Source: Perognathus longimembris pacificus (lineage: Eukaryota > Chordata > Mammalia > Rodentia > Heteromyidae). From it: a stretch of DNA of 64,000 bases. The stretch spans positions 49,407,149-49,471,148 of the forward strand of contig NC_063166.1 of assembly GCF_023159225.1 (NCBI RefSeq). The letters are read 5' to 3'. The position numbers and the translations under genes were made by a program. Under the pieces are notes generated by a model. The model saw nothing but the letters and a program-made list of their open reading frames with translations. It did no database searches and was not told the origin of the DNA. Below, in pieces: positions 22,200 through 34,192 of the stretch (positions are counted from its first letter, which is position 1; each line of letters begins with the position of its first letter).

Positions 22200-23494
22200 G
22201 GAGGTACAGGGAAAGGAAAACAAAGAGATGTGGTCTCTGAAGTCTTCCACTGTTTTATTATCATTCCCTATGTGTCTGTCTTTTCCTCTGGAACCATTCA
22301 CCTCATTGTCCCGGAAAGAAACTGTAACCCAGAATTAGGAAGGAATGGTGCCTTTGTCATTCTGTAATGCAGGTATTCAGGGGGAAGCTGGCAAAAGAAG
22401 CTTGGATTTCAGACTCTAGGGGCAAAGTCTGAAGCAATCTCTCTGCAGATCACCTCCTCTGAGCCCAGTGTGGAGTTCCTAGGTTGTCCTCCTTCCTAGA
22501 CTTCCCTCCTCTGTGGTCCGTTCTGCCTACTTAACCCTCAGCCCTCTTCCTTTCTGAGAAAAAAAAGAAAGTGTTCTTCCTAAAGCTTCCTGATTCTGTC
22601 TTTTCCCCTTCATGAGCAGACACCTAAAACTTACTTTGGAAAGATAACATTTAGGAAACTAGATATGCACGGTTGTGTTACATGTTATTACATACACAGA
22701 GTAAGTAGTTAGTGGTCAATAGAATATTATGAACATCCTAAAGCTAGCATTCCATGGCACTCCTGGAGAGGAGCATGCATTTATTCACTCCACCAGTCAA
22801 TAAGTCATGATGGAAAGTATCTGCCCCATGCAGAGCACAGCCAAGGGCGGCACAGTATCCATAGAGAATTCACAGGTGCCTTGGTATAAAGTGATGGCCT
22901 ACTGTTATGCAGAACTGCTGAGGCTCTGTGATGGTCACCACTGCCCAGACAAACAAATGTGACTCACTCGACCCATAGAGAAAGGGTGAGATTACAGGCT
23001 ATGGAAGGCAATGAATTGCTGAGGATGTTGGTGGCAGGGAGAGAGCAAGTGGTCTCCAGAGAGAGAAGCTGGGAGAGCAGACATTGCTGAGGCTGGGGAA
23101 ATGAGTGAATGAGGTGTGCCTGCAGCACAGGTGTTACCAGAACTTCTAAGATCACAGAGGACTGGGGGTACCGCCTGTGCCTGCTGCCTGCTTCCAAAGC
23201 CTGGAGAAGCAGGGAACTTGCATTCATGTCAAGTCCAGAACTGACCAGAGTCTGTCTGCTCCCTGGTTATACAAGGATGGCAGAGTGCCAAGGTCTATAA
23301 AATCTGCACAACTTATTCCGTGGGGCTCATAAAATATCATAGGCAACAACCACAAGCTGCCAAGTGCCAAGATACTGAAGAAGAGAACAGAATGCACACA
23401 CTTGAATCCTTCCCTTTGTAGTTAGGGCAAAAAGCATTGAGGGATCATGGATAAAATGGTAGCTTGGAACGGTTCAAATTCCTAATCTAATCCA
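22200..23494. other. Intergenic, no gene seen
   Basis: Unique sequence with short random open frames only. Confidence 0.5.
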
Positions 23495-23815
23495 GGTTCA
23501 CTGATTGTGCCTGTAACCTCAGCTAATTGAGAGGATCCTGGCAGAGATGGAGAGGATCATGGTTTGAGGCTAGCCCTGGCAAAAATTCATGAGACTATAT
23601 CTCAACCAAAAAATGTTGGGTGTGGTCCACCATTGTCATCTAGCTACCTGTAAATAGGAGGAATGCAGTCCAGGGTGGCCAAGGCTAAAAACAAGACCCT
23701 ATTCACAAAATAGCAACAGCAGAAAGGATGGGAGGCACAGTTCAAGTGACAGAATACCAGCCTAGAAAACTCATGCCCATAGTTCAAACCCCAGCACTGC
23801 AAAAACAAGTAATAA
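23495..23815 (+). mobile_element. Old composite SINE
   Basis: Two diverged SINE units in tandem: the first has 'gcctgtaacctcagctaa' and 'atgagactatatctcaacc', the second 'gcacagttcaagtgacagaa' and 'gttcaaaccccagcactgc' before an A-rich end. The order fits a B1/Geo-like dimer, but the family is not certain. Confidence 0.55.
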
Positions 23816-25195
23816 ACACCAACACCAACAAAGGTCCACTTTAGGCAAGTTCCTCAATATCTTTATGCCTCCATTTCTACATCTGGAAAGTGGGCATGAC
23901 AATTTACCACCTCTCAAGTTTGTGTGAGGACCCACCATGTTGGAGCTTGTGTGGGATTGAGCAATGCTTAGCTCCTGGCTGGCACTGGGTGAGCTTCCCT
24001 TGTCATGGTTATTTCTTTTCTACTCTGTGGTGGAGGACCCTAAAGGGAGAATTCAAGTGGTAAGACAAAGGAAGCTATACCTTCTTGCATGTGCCCCCAA
24101 AATGGCCGCCTTCAGGATTAGATAATATGAACCATTGACAATCTGTTCTATATTACTATCATTGTTTTTATTGTTAGATTTGTATAGGTTTCTAGTTATA
24201 GTTTTTTTTAATGTCTAACTGCATTTAAAATAATCTGAGACATGTAGGAAAAGAACTGTATTATACCAACTTTTCCTAAAACCCCCCAAATAGAGTCCAT
24301 TTTACTCTTGCTCAGCCCTTAACTCACCTCTTGATGGCTTATGTTGAAATAAGACCCCTCCAGCAGCAAAAGGAAGCCCTACCAGCAATTTCACTCAAGC
24401 CTGGGGTAGCTTGGTGGTAGGGTGTTCACCTATCATGCATGATGCTCTGGGTTCTACTACAGCAGTGGAAAAGTCTAAAACAAAACAAAAACTTCACCCA
24501 GCAATTATGCAACTGCAGCCAAACCAAGACATATGGGTCCTCCAGTTATGGGAGGTGGGACTTTCCATTTAATTTTTTGTTCATTACCACACAAACTGGT
24601 TATTGCTTTTTGTTTCCCTGGAATTTCTAATCAGAAAAAAGGGACAGAATTTGAACTTTGTTAAGCACCAGATTACCACCCAAGGGGATAATATCCAGGT
24701 GACATGTCCTAAACATCATCTGGGAAGAGTTTTGTAATGAATCAGAAAGACAAGGTGTGTGTTTTATAGTGGCAGCAAGGCGTTACTGGGGATGGCCCCA
24801 GGAAGAGGGAGATGATGCCTTTGTCACTGCGTAATGAAGGTGGTTAGGGGAAGCTGGTAAAGGAAGCTTGGACTCTAGAGGATCTGGGTGTACACAGCCC
24901 ACAGTGAGAAATCATCATGCTTCCAAAACATGCCCCTTCTAAAGTTGCAGTACAGAAGAACCACAGGAAAATGTGGGCTACAGGTCACTCAAGCAAGAGT
25001 GATTTCTCCGGAAAGGAGGACTTGAGATGCTTCACCCTTTCTGAGATGAACGTGGGGTCACATGGATCTAGGGAGTGTGACCTTCTCCATACCACCTTTT
25101 CCCCCCTCAAGTTCCATCATGCCTCAGGAGTGATGGTCAAGGATTCCTTAGGGCATTCACTTAGCTCTTAAAAATGACAAAAATGAAAACAAATT
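23816..25195. other. Intergenic with an ID-like fragment
   Basis: Around 24399-24475 a single old ID-like unit is visible ('ggggtagcttggtggtaggg', 'gctctgggttctactacagc'). Nothing else is recognised. Confidence 0.5.
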
Positions 25196-25311
25196 TCAAT
25201 ATGTATATGTATATATATATATGCACACATATGTGTGTACATATATGTATATAAACATATGCATATATATTTACATACATACACACAGACACAGACACAG
25301 ACATGCACACA

Positions 25312-25356
<45 letters not shown>
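25196..25356. repeat. Compound TA / TATG / CA microsatellite
   Basis: (TATG)/(TA) units change to ACAT, then ACAG-like units, then a pure CA run at about 25314-25356. Alternating purine-pyrimidine over some 160 bases. Confidence 0.9.
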
Positions 25357-25360
<4 letters not shown>

Positions 25361-25689
25361 TACTCAGGCCCTTAACACAGGATTGTCATTGCGATAAAAT
25401 TCTGTGAAGCTAAGGAACAAGTTGGGAAATTCAGGTCTGATGCTTGTTCTTCTCCCTAGTTGAGGAAAACTTCCCAAGGCAGAGATCTGAATCAGCAGAG
25501 AGTGTCAGGTGGGAGGTGATCGATGAACACCTCGCACCTTTCTCCAGCACCTGTGTTGGGTTGAGTCGCAGCTTCAATCTTAGCACAGTGAATGATCATG
25601 GACTAGTCACCCAGTCCTCTCCATGCTTCCATGTTTCCATGTTCTTCTATGTAATGTGAGATTAATCCCAGCCCTGTCATAGATGTCAA

Positions 25690-25896
25690 GCATGCTATTA
25701 GTCAGCTTTCTCTTAATAGAACCAATGCCTGAGATTAACAACTTCTAAAGAGAGAGGTTTATTTAGCCTCACAATTTTGGAGATTCCAGGTTAGGATAGA
25801 TTGATACCATTGCATTGTGACTATCATGATGTCTCATACCAAGACAAAATTGCTGTGGTGACAAGCCAAGATGGAGAGGAAGGAGGGAAGAAGAGA

Positions 25897-25932
<36 letters not shown>

Positions 25933-26120
25933 CAGAGAGACAGAGACACACAGAAACAGAGACAGAGACACACAGGGAGATGGAGATCCCAGGGGACACT
26001 TCCCCAATGATCTAAAGGCCTCTTGATAAGCCCCACCTCTTAAAGGTTCTTCTACACTGCATACCCAGCTAAAGTGGATATCAGCCACTACATTTTGAGA
26101 TGCCTAGGGCAACATACCTG
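25690..26120 (-). mobile_element. MaLR-type LTR, antisense, with GA expansion inside
   Basis: The + strand begins 'gtcagctttctcttaataga' and 'gaggtttatttagcctcac' and later has 'aagccccacctcttaaaggt', the antisense order of old MST/MLT1-like LTRs. A (GA)n/(GACA)n expansion interrupts it. Confidence 0.55.
25892..25990. repeat. (GA)n/(CAGAGA)n microsatellite
   Basis: Purine-rich GA run grading into GACA and CAGAGA units, inside the LTR. Confidence 0.9.
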
Positions 26121-27240
26121 CTACATGAAAGTCCTACAAAAGAAAGTCTGTCTCTATAGGATATTTTCCATTGCACCCTTCCTGACCTTTTACTCTAGGA
26201 TGTATATCTGAGGATCTATTTTTGTCTGTTGTACATGCCTGGCATTGGTCCTGAATTGTTCCTCTGTACATTGTTGTGAGTGCAGAGCAGGACTAGGCTG
26301 GGTCTTCAGGCGCTTCTCCTGCAGGTGGTGAAGCAGCTGTCCACAAGCACAGCTGGTCCCTGCTGCTGGAAAATCCTGTGTAGTATTTAGTCCCAGAAAT
26401 GAGACAGTGGGGCATAGCCTCACCCCACTCCTCAGGCTTCTTGTTAGAATAGTAGCTACCAACCCACCTCCCACTCCTCCTTCATATGTACTTTTCAGGC
26501 TGGGAGGCTGCTGCAAGGTGGAGTCATTTGGTCACTAAGGACCTGCGAGTAAGTGATTCCTCACAGTTTAGCAGTCCCTAAGGGTAATACTGAGCCTTTG
26601 GCCACCCTATGAGCAGCTTCTCTTGCTTGTTCCTCATGGCTGAAGCTGGCCTTGAATTTCTTTAGTCTCCAAAGTACAGGATTCCAGGCATGTACCACCA
26701 TGCAGAATAGAACAAGGGTTCTCAAAGTGTAGCCCTAGGCTAACCCATCCATATCACCTGCTAGAAAATTCACATCCGGAGCTGACCTTCATCTGCTGAA
26801 TCAGGAACACTGCATGGGGGGAGGGGCTAGAGACAGCCATCTGATGGGCACTGTCTTAGTTCTTCTGAGCCCTGATTTTCTCATCTGGCCCACTTCCCAG
26901 AGTTGGCTACAAGCATCAAGAAAGAGGCTTTCCATGAACTTGGCCTGCAATTTCTAGGCTACCATTTGGTTTGAGGGGCTACAGAGCACCTAAAATGGGC
27001 AGGTGAGGTATAAGAGTGCTTTAAGTGTTGAGTACACACAGGGTTTAAGGCCTAAGGTGAGAGAAGGATGTAAAATATCTCAGTGATGTTGTTATATTGA
27101 TTTGGTTTCATACTGGAATAATAGTGCATAGGCACAAAACAAACTACATTATGGAGTGAATTTTACCTACTCTCTTCAATTTTTGTAATAGTTACTAGAA
27201 AATTTATATTTACAGTGTAAGCTATATTTCTTTTTTCTTT
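26121..27240. other. Intergenic, small SINE piece
   Basis: A short B1-like antisense fragment at about 26643-26706 ('ccaggcatgtaccaccatgc'). Otherwise nothing is seen. Confidence 0.45.
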
Positions 27241-27470
27241 TTTGTCAGTCGTGGGACTTGAATTCAGGGCCTAGGTGCTGTCCCTGAGCTCTTCAGCTCA
27301 AGGCCTATTGCTCTACCATTTTGACCCACAGTGCCACTTCCAGTATTCTGGTGGCTAATTGGAGATAAGAGTCCTCAGACTTTCCTGCCTGGGCTGGCTT
27401 TGAACTTTGATCCTCAGATCTCAGCCTCTTGAGTAGTTAGGATTATAGGCATGAGCAACCAGCACCTGGC
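27241..27470 (-). mobile_element. Geo-type SINE, antisense, full length
   Basis: Complete antisense order from 'cgtgggacttgaattcaggg' through 'ggctaattggagataagagt' to 'gattataggcatgagcaacc'. Confidence 0.88.
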
Positions 27471-27574
27471 CATGTGCTGTATTTCTATAGCATCACAGAT
27501 CAAGGGGTTATTTCTAATCTCTCACAATATTACTGAGTTTACAAGCGATACTATTAGCATACTGGTTGTGTTTT

Positions 27575-27755
27575 AGTGCTGCGTGTGATAGCACACACCT
27601 ATAATCTCAGTCCAGGGAGGCTGAGAAAGGAGGATCATGAATGCAAGGCCAGCCTGGACTACATAGCAGGATTCTGCCTTAACAAGACAAGAGCTGAAGA
27701 AGTAAATGGCTTGCCTAGGATGTACAGGTCCTTGATTTGATCCCCAGCACCTGAG
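27575..27755 (+). mobile_element. B1-ID dimer SINE
   Basis: Left half is B1-like ('cctataatctcagtccaggg', 'caaggccagcctggactaca'). The right half is a shortened ID unit ('gatttgatccccagcacc'). This head-to-tail order matches the known B1-dID dimers of squirrel-related and other rodents. Confidence 0.7.
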
Positions 27756-28624
27756 AAATTATAAAAGTAAAATTTTAAAATGCAACAGCCAATAAGTAAT
27801 TTGAGATAAAATAAAAAGAAACTTAAATTCAGCTTCTTCCACATTACATTCCAACTGCCAGATAGTTACATGTGCCTGTAGCTAACCATCTGGGCAGTAT
27901 AGCTCTAAAACATTTCTAGCGTAATGGAAATTTGGACCTAGAGCCTAGGGCCATTGACCCTGGGGGTCCAGTCCGGCACTGGCAAGATTTCAACCATTGT
28001 CTTATACCTCCCAAAGCCTTCTGGCTCTCCTTCCTTGTGGGTGGATCTCTGACTTTGTTTAGAACTACATTTTAAGTGCAATTATACACTCAGGTTGACT
28101 TCCTCCCTGGAACCAAGGATGGTTGTGGCATGTGGCCCAATTTTAGACAATGATGTATGTGAGGATATCTGTAGGGGCAATTTCTAGGAAAGGCTAGGCT
28201 CCTGTCTCATGGGGCGAGAACGTTTGATGGGGCTGCAGCTATAGTCACCTTGTAACTACAAGGTAAAAGTTTGTTTGATATGACAGCCAATGTGTTGAGC
28301 ATGGAAGGGCAGACAGGAGGGGACTTGAGTACTCATAGTGAGAGCTGAGGAACAGCCAGTTATCTTGAGCTGGTGACCATGGATTTCTTCTTATGTAAAT
28401 GATTAACATTCCTGTTTTACTGTGTTTAATTGTGATTTCTGTTACTTGCAGCCCAGAACACTTAACCATTGTCCCAGGGAAAAGTATTGACTTCCTCATG
28501 CCTCTGCTTTCTCAACCTAATAGATGAACACCAGAGTTCTTATCTTGCTAAATGAAGTAATACCATATTAAGCACAACATACATCTCTATGACTATGTGC
28601 TTACAGCCTGTTTAAATTTGTTGA
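27756..28624. other. Intergenic, no gene seen
   Basis: Unique sequence, nothing recognised. Confidence 0.5.
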
Positions 28625-28803
28625 TGGAGCTGGGAATGTGGCTTGGTGATAGAGTGTCTGCCTAGCATCTATGAAGCCCAATTCCTCAGTACCACACAAA
28701 CAGAAAAAGCCAGAAGTGACGCTGTGGATCAAATGGTAAAGTGATAGCCTTGAGCAAAAGAAGCTCCAGTACCCAGGCCCTGAGTTCAAGCCCCAGGACT
28801 GGC

Positions 28804-28853
<50 letters not shown>
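28625..28853 (+). mobile_element. Older ID-like SINE with (GATA)n tail
   Basis: Diverged sense copy ('gagctgggaatgtggcttgg', 'aggccctgagttcaagcccc') whose 3' end at 28803 passes directly into twelve or so GATA units. A second, broken GATA run follows at 28919-28940. Confidence 0.85.
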
Positions 28854-28854
<1 letters not shown>

Positions 28855-28859
28855 ATTCA

Positions 28860-29462
28860 TTGCATTTTATATATTAACATGAATAAAATGTCATTATTTT
28901 TCCAGAATGTTAACAAAAAAGATAGATAGTAGATAGATAGAAAAAAATAAATGAATTGGCTCCTCTAAGCTATGTGAAGTACTCAGCATAGAATTTGGAG
29001 TCTTACACCTTTCAAACTTGCCATTGCAGTTATTGTCAGTACAATAACCAGACTGTGAATGCTGAATTCTGTTCCTAGACCTTTGCTAATAAAGGGAAAA
29101 TAAGAGTTTCCTGTTCTTCTCCCAAACAACCCAGGAGGAAAATTACAGTAGCATAAGAAAGATGCTTTTGTCTCTGTGAGTTCTGGAAATTTAAATCCTC
29201 TCACAATTGAGCATGCCACCTCTCCAGTGCTTAGAGTAAAATGAATATATTTAAAAATAGATTTTGTAATAGTTACTGTAGATCTGTTTAGAGTTCCTTG
29301 GAGGAGTGGTTTGTAATGCAGTCACATTTCTCAAGTTCAGAAATGGGGGTTTTGAGCTAGTAGTGGTGTTTTATGTCTGTAATCCCCATGCTGGGGAGAA
29401 TTGTAAGTTCAAGGCCAGCCTGGGATACCTAGCAAGACAGTTGTCATACAAACACACAGAGA
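28860..29462. other. Intergenic with a B1-like SINE
   Basis: At about 29345-29455 a sense B1-like unit is visible ('tatgtctgtaatccccatgc', 'gttcaaggccagcctgggat'). The rest is AT-rich. Confidence 0.5.
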
Positions 29463-29942
29463 AACAACAAAGTCAGATACAAAAATAAAGATGAGGATTC
29501 CACATTATCTTTCTAGTTTAGTGATTTTTTTTTAGGCCCCAGTAAGAAGTCAATGCTTTTTTTTTTCTTTTTGCCAGTCCTGGGGCTTGAACTCAGGGCT
29601 TGAGCACTGTCCTTGGCGTCTTTTTATTCTTTGCTCAAGGCTAGCCCTCTGCCACTTGAGCCACAGTGTCACTTCTGGCTGTTTTCTGTATATGTGGTGC
29701 TGGGGAATTGAACCCAGGGCTTTATGTATATGAGGCAAGCACTCTTGCCACTAGGCCATATCCCCAGCCCTGAGGTCAATGCTTTTTAACACAAACTGTT
29801 TATGTTGTAATTCTCCCCCATTATAGTTTTAGTAACTTGAAAACTAGCCTATTTCTTAACTGTCATCAGCTATGAAAGGCTGAAAACTGTATTTCTGAAC
29901 ATCCTCACAATTTACTCTACTTGGAACCTAACCAGTAGTAAC
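29463..29942 (+). repeat. Local duplication, copy 1 (SINE-interrupted)
   Basis: Apart from an inserted SINE, this matches 30526-30784 over its whole length, e.g. 'agtaagaagtcaatgctttt' before and 'cattatagttttagtaactt', 'tcatcagctatgaaaggctg' after the SINE. The copies lie about 1 kb apart in the same direction, like the two LTRs of a short element or a tandem duplication. Confidence 0.9.
29549..29786 (-). mobile_element. ID-like SINE inserted in duplication copy 1
   Basis: Full antisense copy with T-rich left end. GTCAATGCTTTT flanks it at 29549-29560 and 29775-29786. The same site is empty in copy 2 (30607-30625). Confidence 0.95.
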
Positions 29943-30525
29943 AAGAAACAAACACAAGTAGAAACAACACAGAGAAAGAACTGGGCTTTGTTTTTGTTGG
30001 TACGATTTACATTGCACCTGTCATTCTGAAACCAAAGGTTTAGAATCCAGACCCAAACTCCAGTACTTATAAGCTTCAGGTATGGCCACTTGCATCTAAA
30101 CACTACCTATAATGGTAAAGGGCAGAGAGAAAAGGTTTATTATGTCCCCACTGTGAGAAGAGGCAGAGAAAGCACTCCAGCCCATCTTTAGCCATCGCCA
30201 GTGAATATACACGAGCTGTAGGTTTAACCAGACAAAGAATTAGGGGAAGAGTGAAAGATAGGGATAGCTAAGTAGTCACAGTTACAAGTGGGGACCAGTG
30301 CTTGTCAGCTCTGTCCTTGGTTTGGGAGGAGTTCTGGAGAAGTTGTTACTGCTGTCATCACTTAAGGGATGTCATCCTGATTAAGACAGACAAGTCATCA
30401 GTGCCTGGTGGCTAGTTTGTCCTGAGAAGTCCCTCTCTTCCATTTTGTGGGTGAAATTTCCTCCATCCCTCTTGGCAAGATGCTTTCATCCTGGATTCCA
30501 AAGTGGCTGCAAAGTGAACAGCTTA
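29943..30525. other. Between the duplicated blocks
   Basis: No gene. From about 30108 ('aaagggcagagagaaaaggt') the sequence resembles 45085-45240 ('acaaagaattaggggaagag' against 'acaaagaattgggaaaagag'), so it is probably part of an unclassified LTR-like repeat family. Confidence 0.5.
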
Positions 30526-30784
30526 GGACAAAGACAGAAATAAAAATAAAAGCAAAGATTCCACACTGTCCTTCTACTGTTAGTGAATTTTTAGGCCCAA
30601 GTAAGAAGTCAATGCTTTTTAACACAAGCTATTTAAGTGTCTGTTGTGATTCTGCCCATTATAGTTTTAGTAACTTGACAACTAGCCTATTTCTTAACTG
30701 TCATCAGCTATGAAAGGCTGAGAACTGTATTTCTCTCCAAACATCCTCACAATTTACCCTATTTAGAACCTAACCACTAGTAAG
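30526..30784 (+). repeat. Local duplication, copy 2 (empty site)
   Basis: Partner of 29463-29942 without the SINE. Several substitutions and small indels separate the copies, so the duplication is not recent. Confidence 0.9.
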
Positions 30785-31660
30785 CCGGTCATACTTTTGC
30801 AGTTGCTGGGGAAACACAGGAGGCTGCTGGGTCAAGAACAAGAACATCATTACTCAGGGCCCAGTGAGCTTCACTTTCTCTGGCTCACAGAGGTAAGAGA
30901 GGTGAAACCAGGAGAATGCTGACTGCACACACTGTACATTGAATTGAGAAATCCCTGAGTTTAAGTATGCCCAACTTTTGCCATAGAGGATGACAGCATC
31001 TTTATTATCCTCATCAGAAAATAATCTTCCCTCTGCCCTCTGAGAGATCAGAGCTCTGTATCTTAAGTTTGCTGCTATACAGACACCTGTGAAGTAAAAG
31101 ACAGTTCAGAGCAAAGCTTGCTGGTGGCTCAACTACCACAATGTGCAGAAATAGGAGGATCTTCAGTTCTACCTCCAAACACCGTCAGGTAGAGGGGATA
31201 CCCATGCACCTCACCTTTCTATACCATCCTGCCCATTTCTACCATTTTCCTTTTGGGTACTCTGCATCAGAGCAGAGTTTCTTGCTGCATTTGTATTTGG
31301 CTCCAAGCCACTCCAACCCCACAGTATTATTATGTGTTAGTAGTCTATCATTTTCTATGTAAATTATTCTCAGTAGTCCAAGTTTAAATGTCTAAGAAAT
31401 TAATTGATTGGTTCAATGCAGGTCCAGGTTCAGGCTTGGTTCAAATAGCTGTGGCCAAGTATAGAGCCATTTGTTGCCAGCACATTGATCATTGATGCTT
31501 CTCTGTGACTAGGTAGGAGGTGTGAAGTCTCACAGGGCAAGAACAGGGAGACAGTCTCAGCAAAGAATCATGTAATAAACATCAATTTACAACTGTCTGC
31601 ATGTTTCTTAATAGCCGCAGTCACCTTAGTAATCTGATCATTCATATTAAAAATATCAGA
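30785..31660. other. Intergenic, no gene seen
   Basis: Unique sequence, nothing recognised. Confidence 0.5.
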
Positions 31661-31663
31661 GAC

Positions 31664-31768
31664 TAAATATGGTGGCAGAGGCCATCAACACTCCCAACAC
31701 TTTGGGGAAAGAGGCAGGAGGATCATGAGTTCAAGGCTAGCTTGGGCTACAGAGTGTGTGTGACTCTG
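31664..31768 (+). mobile_element. B1-like SINE
   Basis: 'gaggcaggaggatcatgagt' and 'caaggctagcttgggctaca' mark a sense B1 unit whose A tail passes into the GAAA repeat. Confidence 0.8.
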
Positions 31769-31802
31769 AAGAAAGAGAGAAAGAAGGAAAGAAGGAGAGA
31801 AA

Positions 31803-31882
<80 letters not shown>

Positions 31883-31988
31883 GAAGGAAGGAAGGAAGAG
31901 GAAGGAGGGAGGGAGGGAGAGAGAGAGGGAAGGAGGGAGGAAGTGAGGGAAAGAAAGAGAGGGGGGAGGAGGGAGGGAAGGAAGGAAA
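31769..31988 (+). repeat. (GAAA)n/(GGAA)n microsatellite
   Basis: About 220 bases of pure purine: a GAAA core (31801-31880), then GGAA and GGGA units. It grew from the B1 tail. Confidence 0.95.
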
Positions 31989-32727
31989 TAGAAAAATGTA
32001 GCCAAATATGACTGGAATAACATCAACAGAAAAATCTCCACAATAAAATCACTTAATTATATAGCTACATGTTCTGAATATTTGTTAAAAAAAAATGATT
32101 GTGCCATGATGCGGAGTGTGCTGAGAGCAAGGCTTGACAGCTTCTTTTATTGCTAATGGCTGGCTGGCTCAACGCTAGTTGGAAAGTGCCAGAGTCATTT
32201 GTATTGTCACAGACATGTACTGTTTATATAAATCTTACTCAGAAAAACAGAAAAGCAATTGTAAAAACCAAGCCAGTAGCTACAGAAAGAACAGCCTGAA
32301 GAAAAAGGCTCAATAGGGAAAGCAATGCTCTTTGGTAGAAAATTATGACATTTGTACTTCATGGTTGAATAAATTTTCATCCTGCATGATACCTCATGGA
32401 TTTCTTTGTATTCTCTCATAATGAGATGCAAAGGCCACAAAGAGAAAGGGCTGAGTCAAGATTGGTCAAGAGAAAGCAGAGGGTGGGCACAGGCAATAAT
32501 GGTCAGAGTTAGTCTCCAATGGAGAATATGTGCAAACCCGGTGAGTTTAGGGTGTGGAGAGCGTGACCTGTGCCCTTGGGACTGTTTTGACTCATCAGGT
32601 TCCCTCCACTGTTTGCCATAATTGAAGATTTATACATCTCAAAACCCCTGCCCACCAGCACCTCATCCTGGGATCAGTTATCCTCAGGCAGTTCCATTTC
32701 ACACACGGAGCCCTACATCTTCCTTCA

Positions 32728-32786
<59 letters not shown>

Positions 32787-33043
32787 ATTGACTGCTGGCT
32801 TTGTTTTCTGCTCAGGTCCCCATTTTGGACTCCTGAATGCAGCTTTCTTCTCTCCTGTGCCACACTGCTCCTCCCGCATGCCATGCGTAGATCCTCAGTG
32901 ACTGCCTAGTGAATGCACATTGTCTTTCCAGACTGAGGCCCTGGGCTATCAGTTCATTCATTCATATATACATTCATTTATTTGCCCACATTGATAAGTT
33001 TCAGGCATGGGGTAAAGCACGTTCAGATGTACAAGAATAAAAA
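31989..33043. other. Intergenic, no gene seen
   Basis: Unique sequence with the (CA)n run at 32728-32782. Confidence 0.5.
32728..32782. repeat. (CA)n microsatellite
   Basis: Pure run of about 27 units. Confidence 0.95.
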
Positions 33044-33240
33044 TAAGCCATGCAACAGTGGCTCAACCCTGTAATATTAGCTACTCAGGAGGTTTATATC
33101 CAAAGATGCTAGGCTTAGATCCAGCCTAGGCAGAATAACTTATTAGACTCTCATTTGCAGTTAAGCAGCAAAATGACAGAGCATTAGCTTTGAGTGAAAA
33201 AACTAGGCAAGAATTCAAGGCTCTGAGTTCAATCCCCAAT
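33044..33240 (+). mobile_element. Geo-type SINE, sense, diverged
   Basis: 'gtaatattagctactcagga', 'agactctcatttgcagttaa' and 'gctctgagttcaatccccaa' follow the family order; the tail is GA-rich. Confidence 0.8.
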
Positions 33241-33298
33241 TTGAACATGAGTGAGAGAGGAGGAAGAGAAGGAGGAGAGAAAGACAGCACAATTCTCA

Positions 33299-33598
33299 TG
33301 CGATGGTTTGAATAAGGGTTATGTCCTATAAAGTTGTGTTAAAAACTTTGTCCCCAGGGTGGTATAGTGAGTCTAGTGGGAGGGATTATAGATACTCCAT
33401 CACTTTTTCTGCTTGAAACGTGTCTACTCATACCCATCATGAGCTCCTCACTATTGCCATCATCAGAGGCTAAATGCATGGGTCTTTCTGACCTTGGGCT
33501 TTGAACTTCCCAAACTGTGAGCTATTTAACCCTTTTTTATTACAATTGGATAACTCAAGTATTTTATTATATAGTGATGGAAGGCTGACTAATATATC
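33299..33598 (+). mobile_element. MaLR-type LTR, sense
   Basis: Starts 'tgcgatggtttgaataaggg', then 'gtccccagggtggtatagtg', 'gagctatttaaccctttt' and ends 'tggaaggctgactaatat'. This is the order of MST/THE1/MLT1 LTRs, including the characteristic 'gactaata' terminus. Confidence 0.75.
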
Positions 33599-34192
33599 TT
33601 GTTTCTTCTCTTGAACTCTCACTGTTCACTGTGGGAGCCAATACAGCTGCTGTAAAAGCATTCCCCTGAAAGAATATGAGCCAGACTGGAGCCTGGTACA
33701 GTGGTTCAGAGAAAAGAAAAAAGCAATCTCCCTCAGTTTGGAGCCTGAGGCAGATTGCACAATGGGGAAGAAGTTGGAGAATTACTGATTCTTTTCCTGG
33801 CTAAGAGACTGGGTGGCTGGGGCAATCCAAAGACTAAGGGGACCTCTGCGAGGTCCCCTTGCCTATTCCTCCCTTCATCGAATGCCTCCTACCTGTCCCT
33901 ATACTGATGGAGATTCGTAGAACACTCTTCCACCTCCAGACTGCAGACATTTGTTTTTGAGTATGGCTAAGAAAGTATGGTTAGAAACCTGGTGCATCTG
34001 AAAGCTGAAGCAAGATAGTGAGTTCAAGGCCTTCCTGGACTACATCGCAAGATCCTGTCTCCAAAACAAACAAACAAACAAAAAACACAATAAAAACTAA
34101 TGTGTGCAAGGAGCCATGTTCAGAGTAGGTCTGCTTAGAGTTTCCTTGAGCACTGTCCTCTTTTGAGGTCCTCTATAAACTAAGCTGGAGGC
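33599..34192. other. Intergenic with a B1 fragment, retroviral edge
   Basis: A B1-like tail ('gagttcaaggccttcctgga', 'aagatcctgtctccaaaa') lies at about 33980-34085. I looked here for a 5' LTR of the element that follows and found none. Confidence 0.5.

Noticed and set aside
31685..32041. Frames of Ser/Phe/Leu or Lys/Glu/Arg over the GAAA repeat
   Set aside because: Pure simple-sequence translation.
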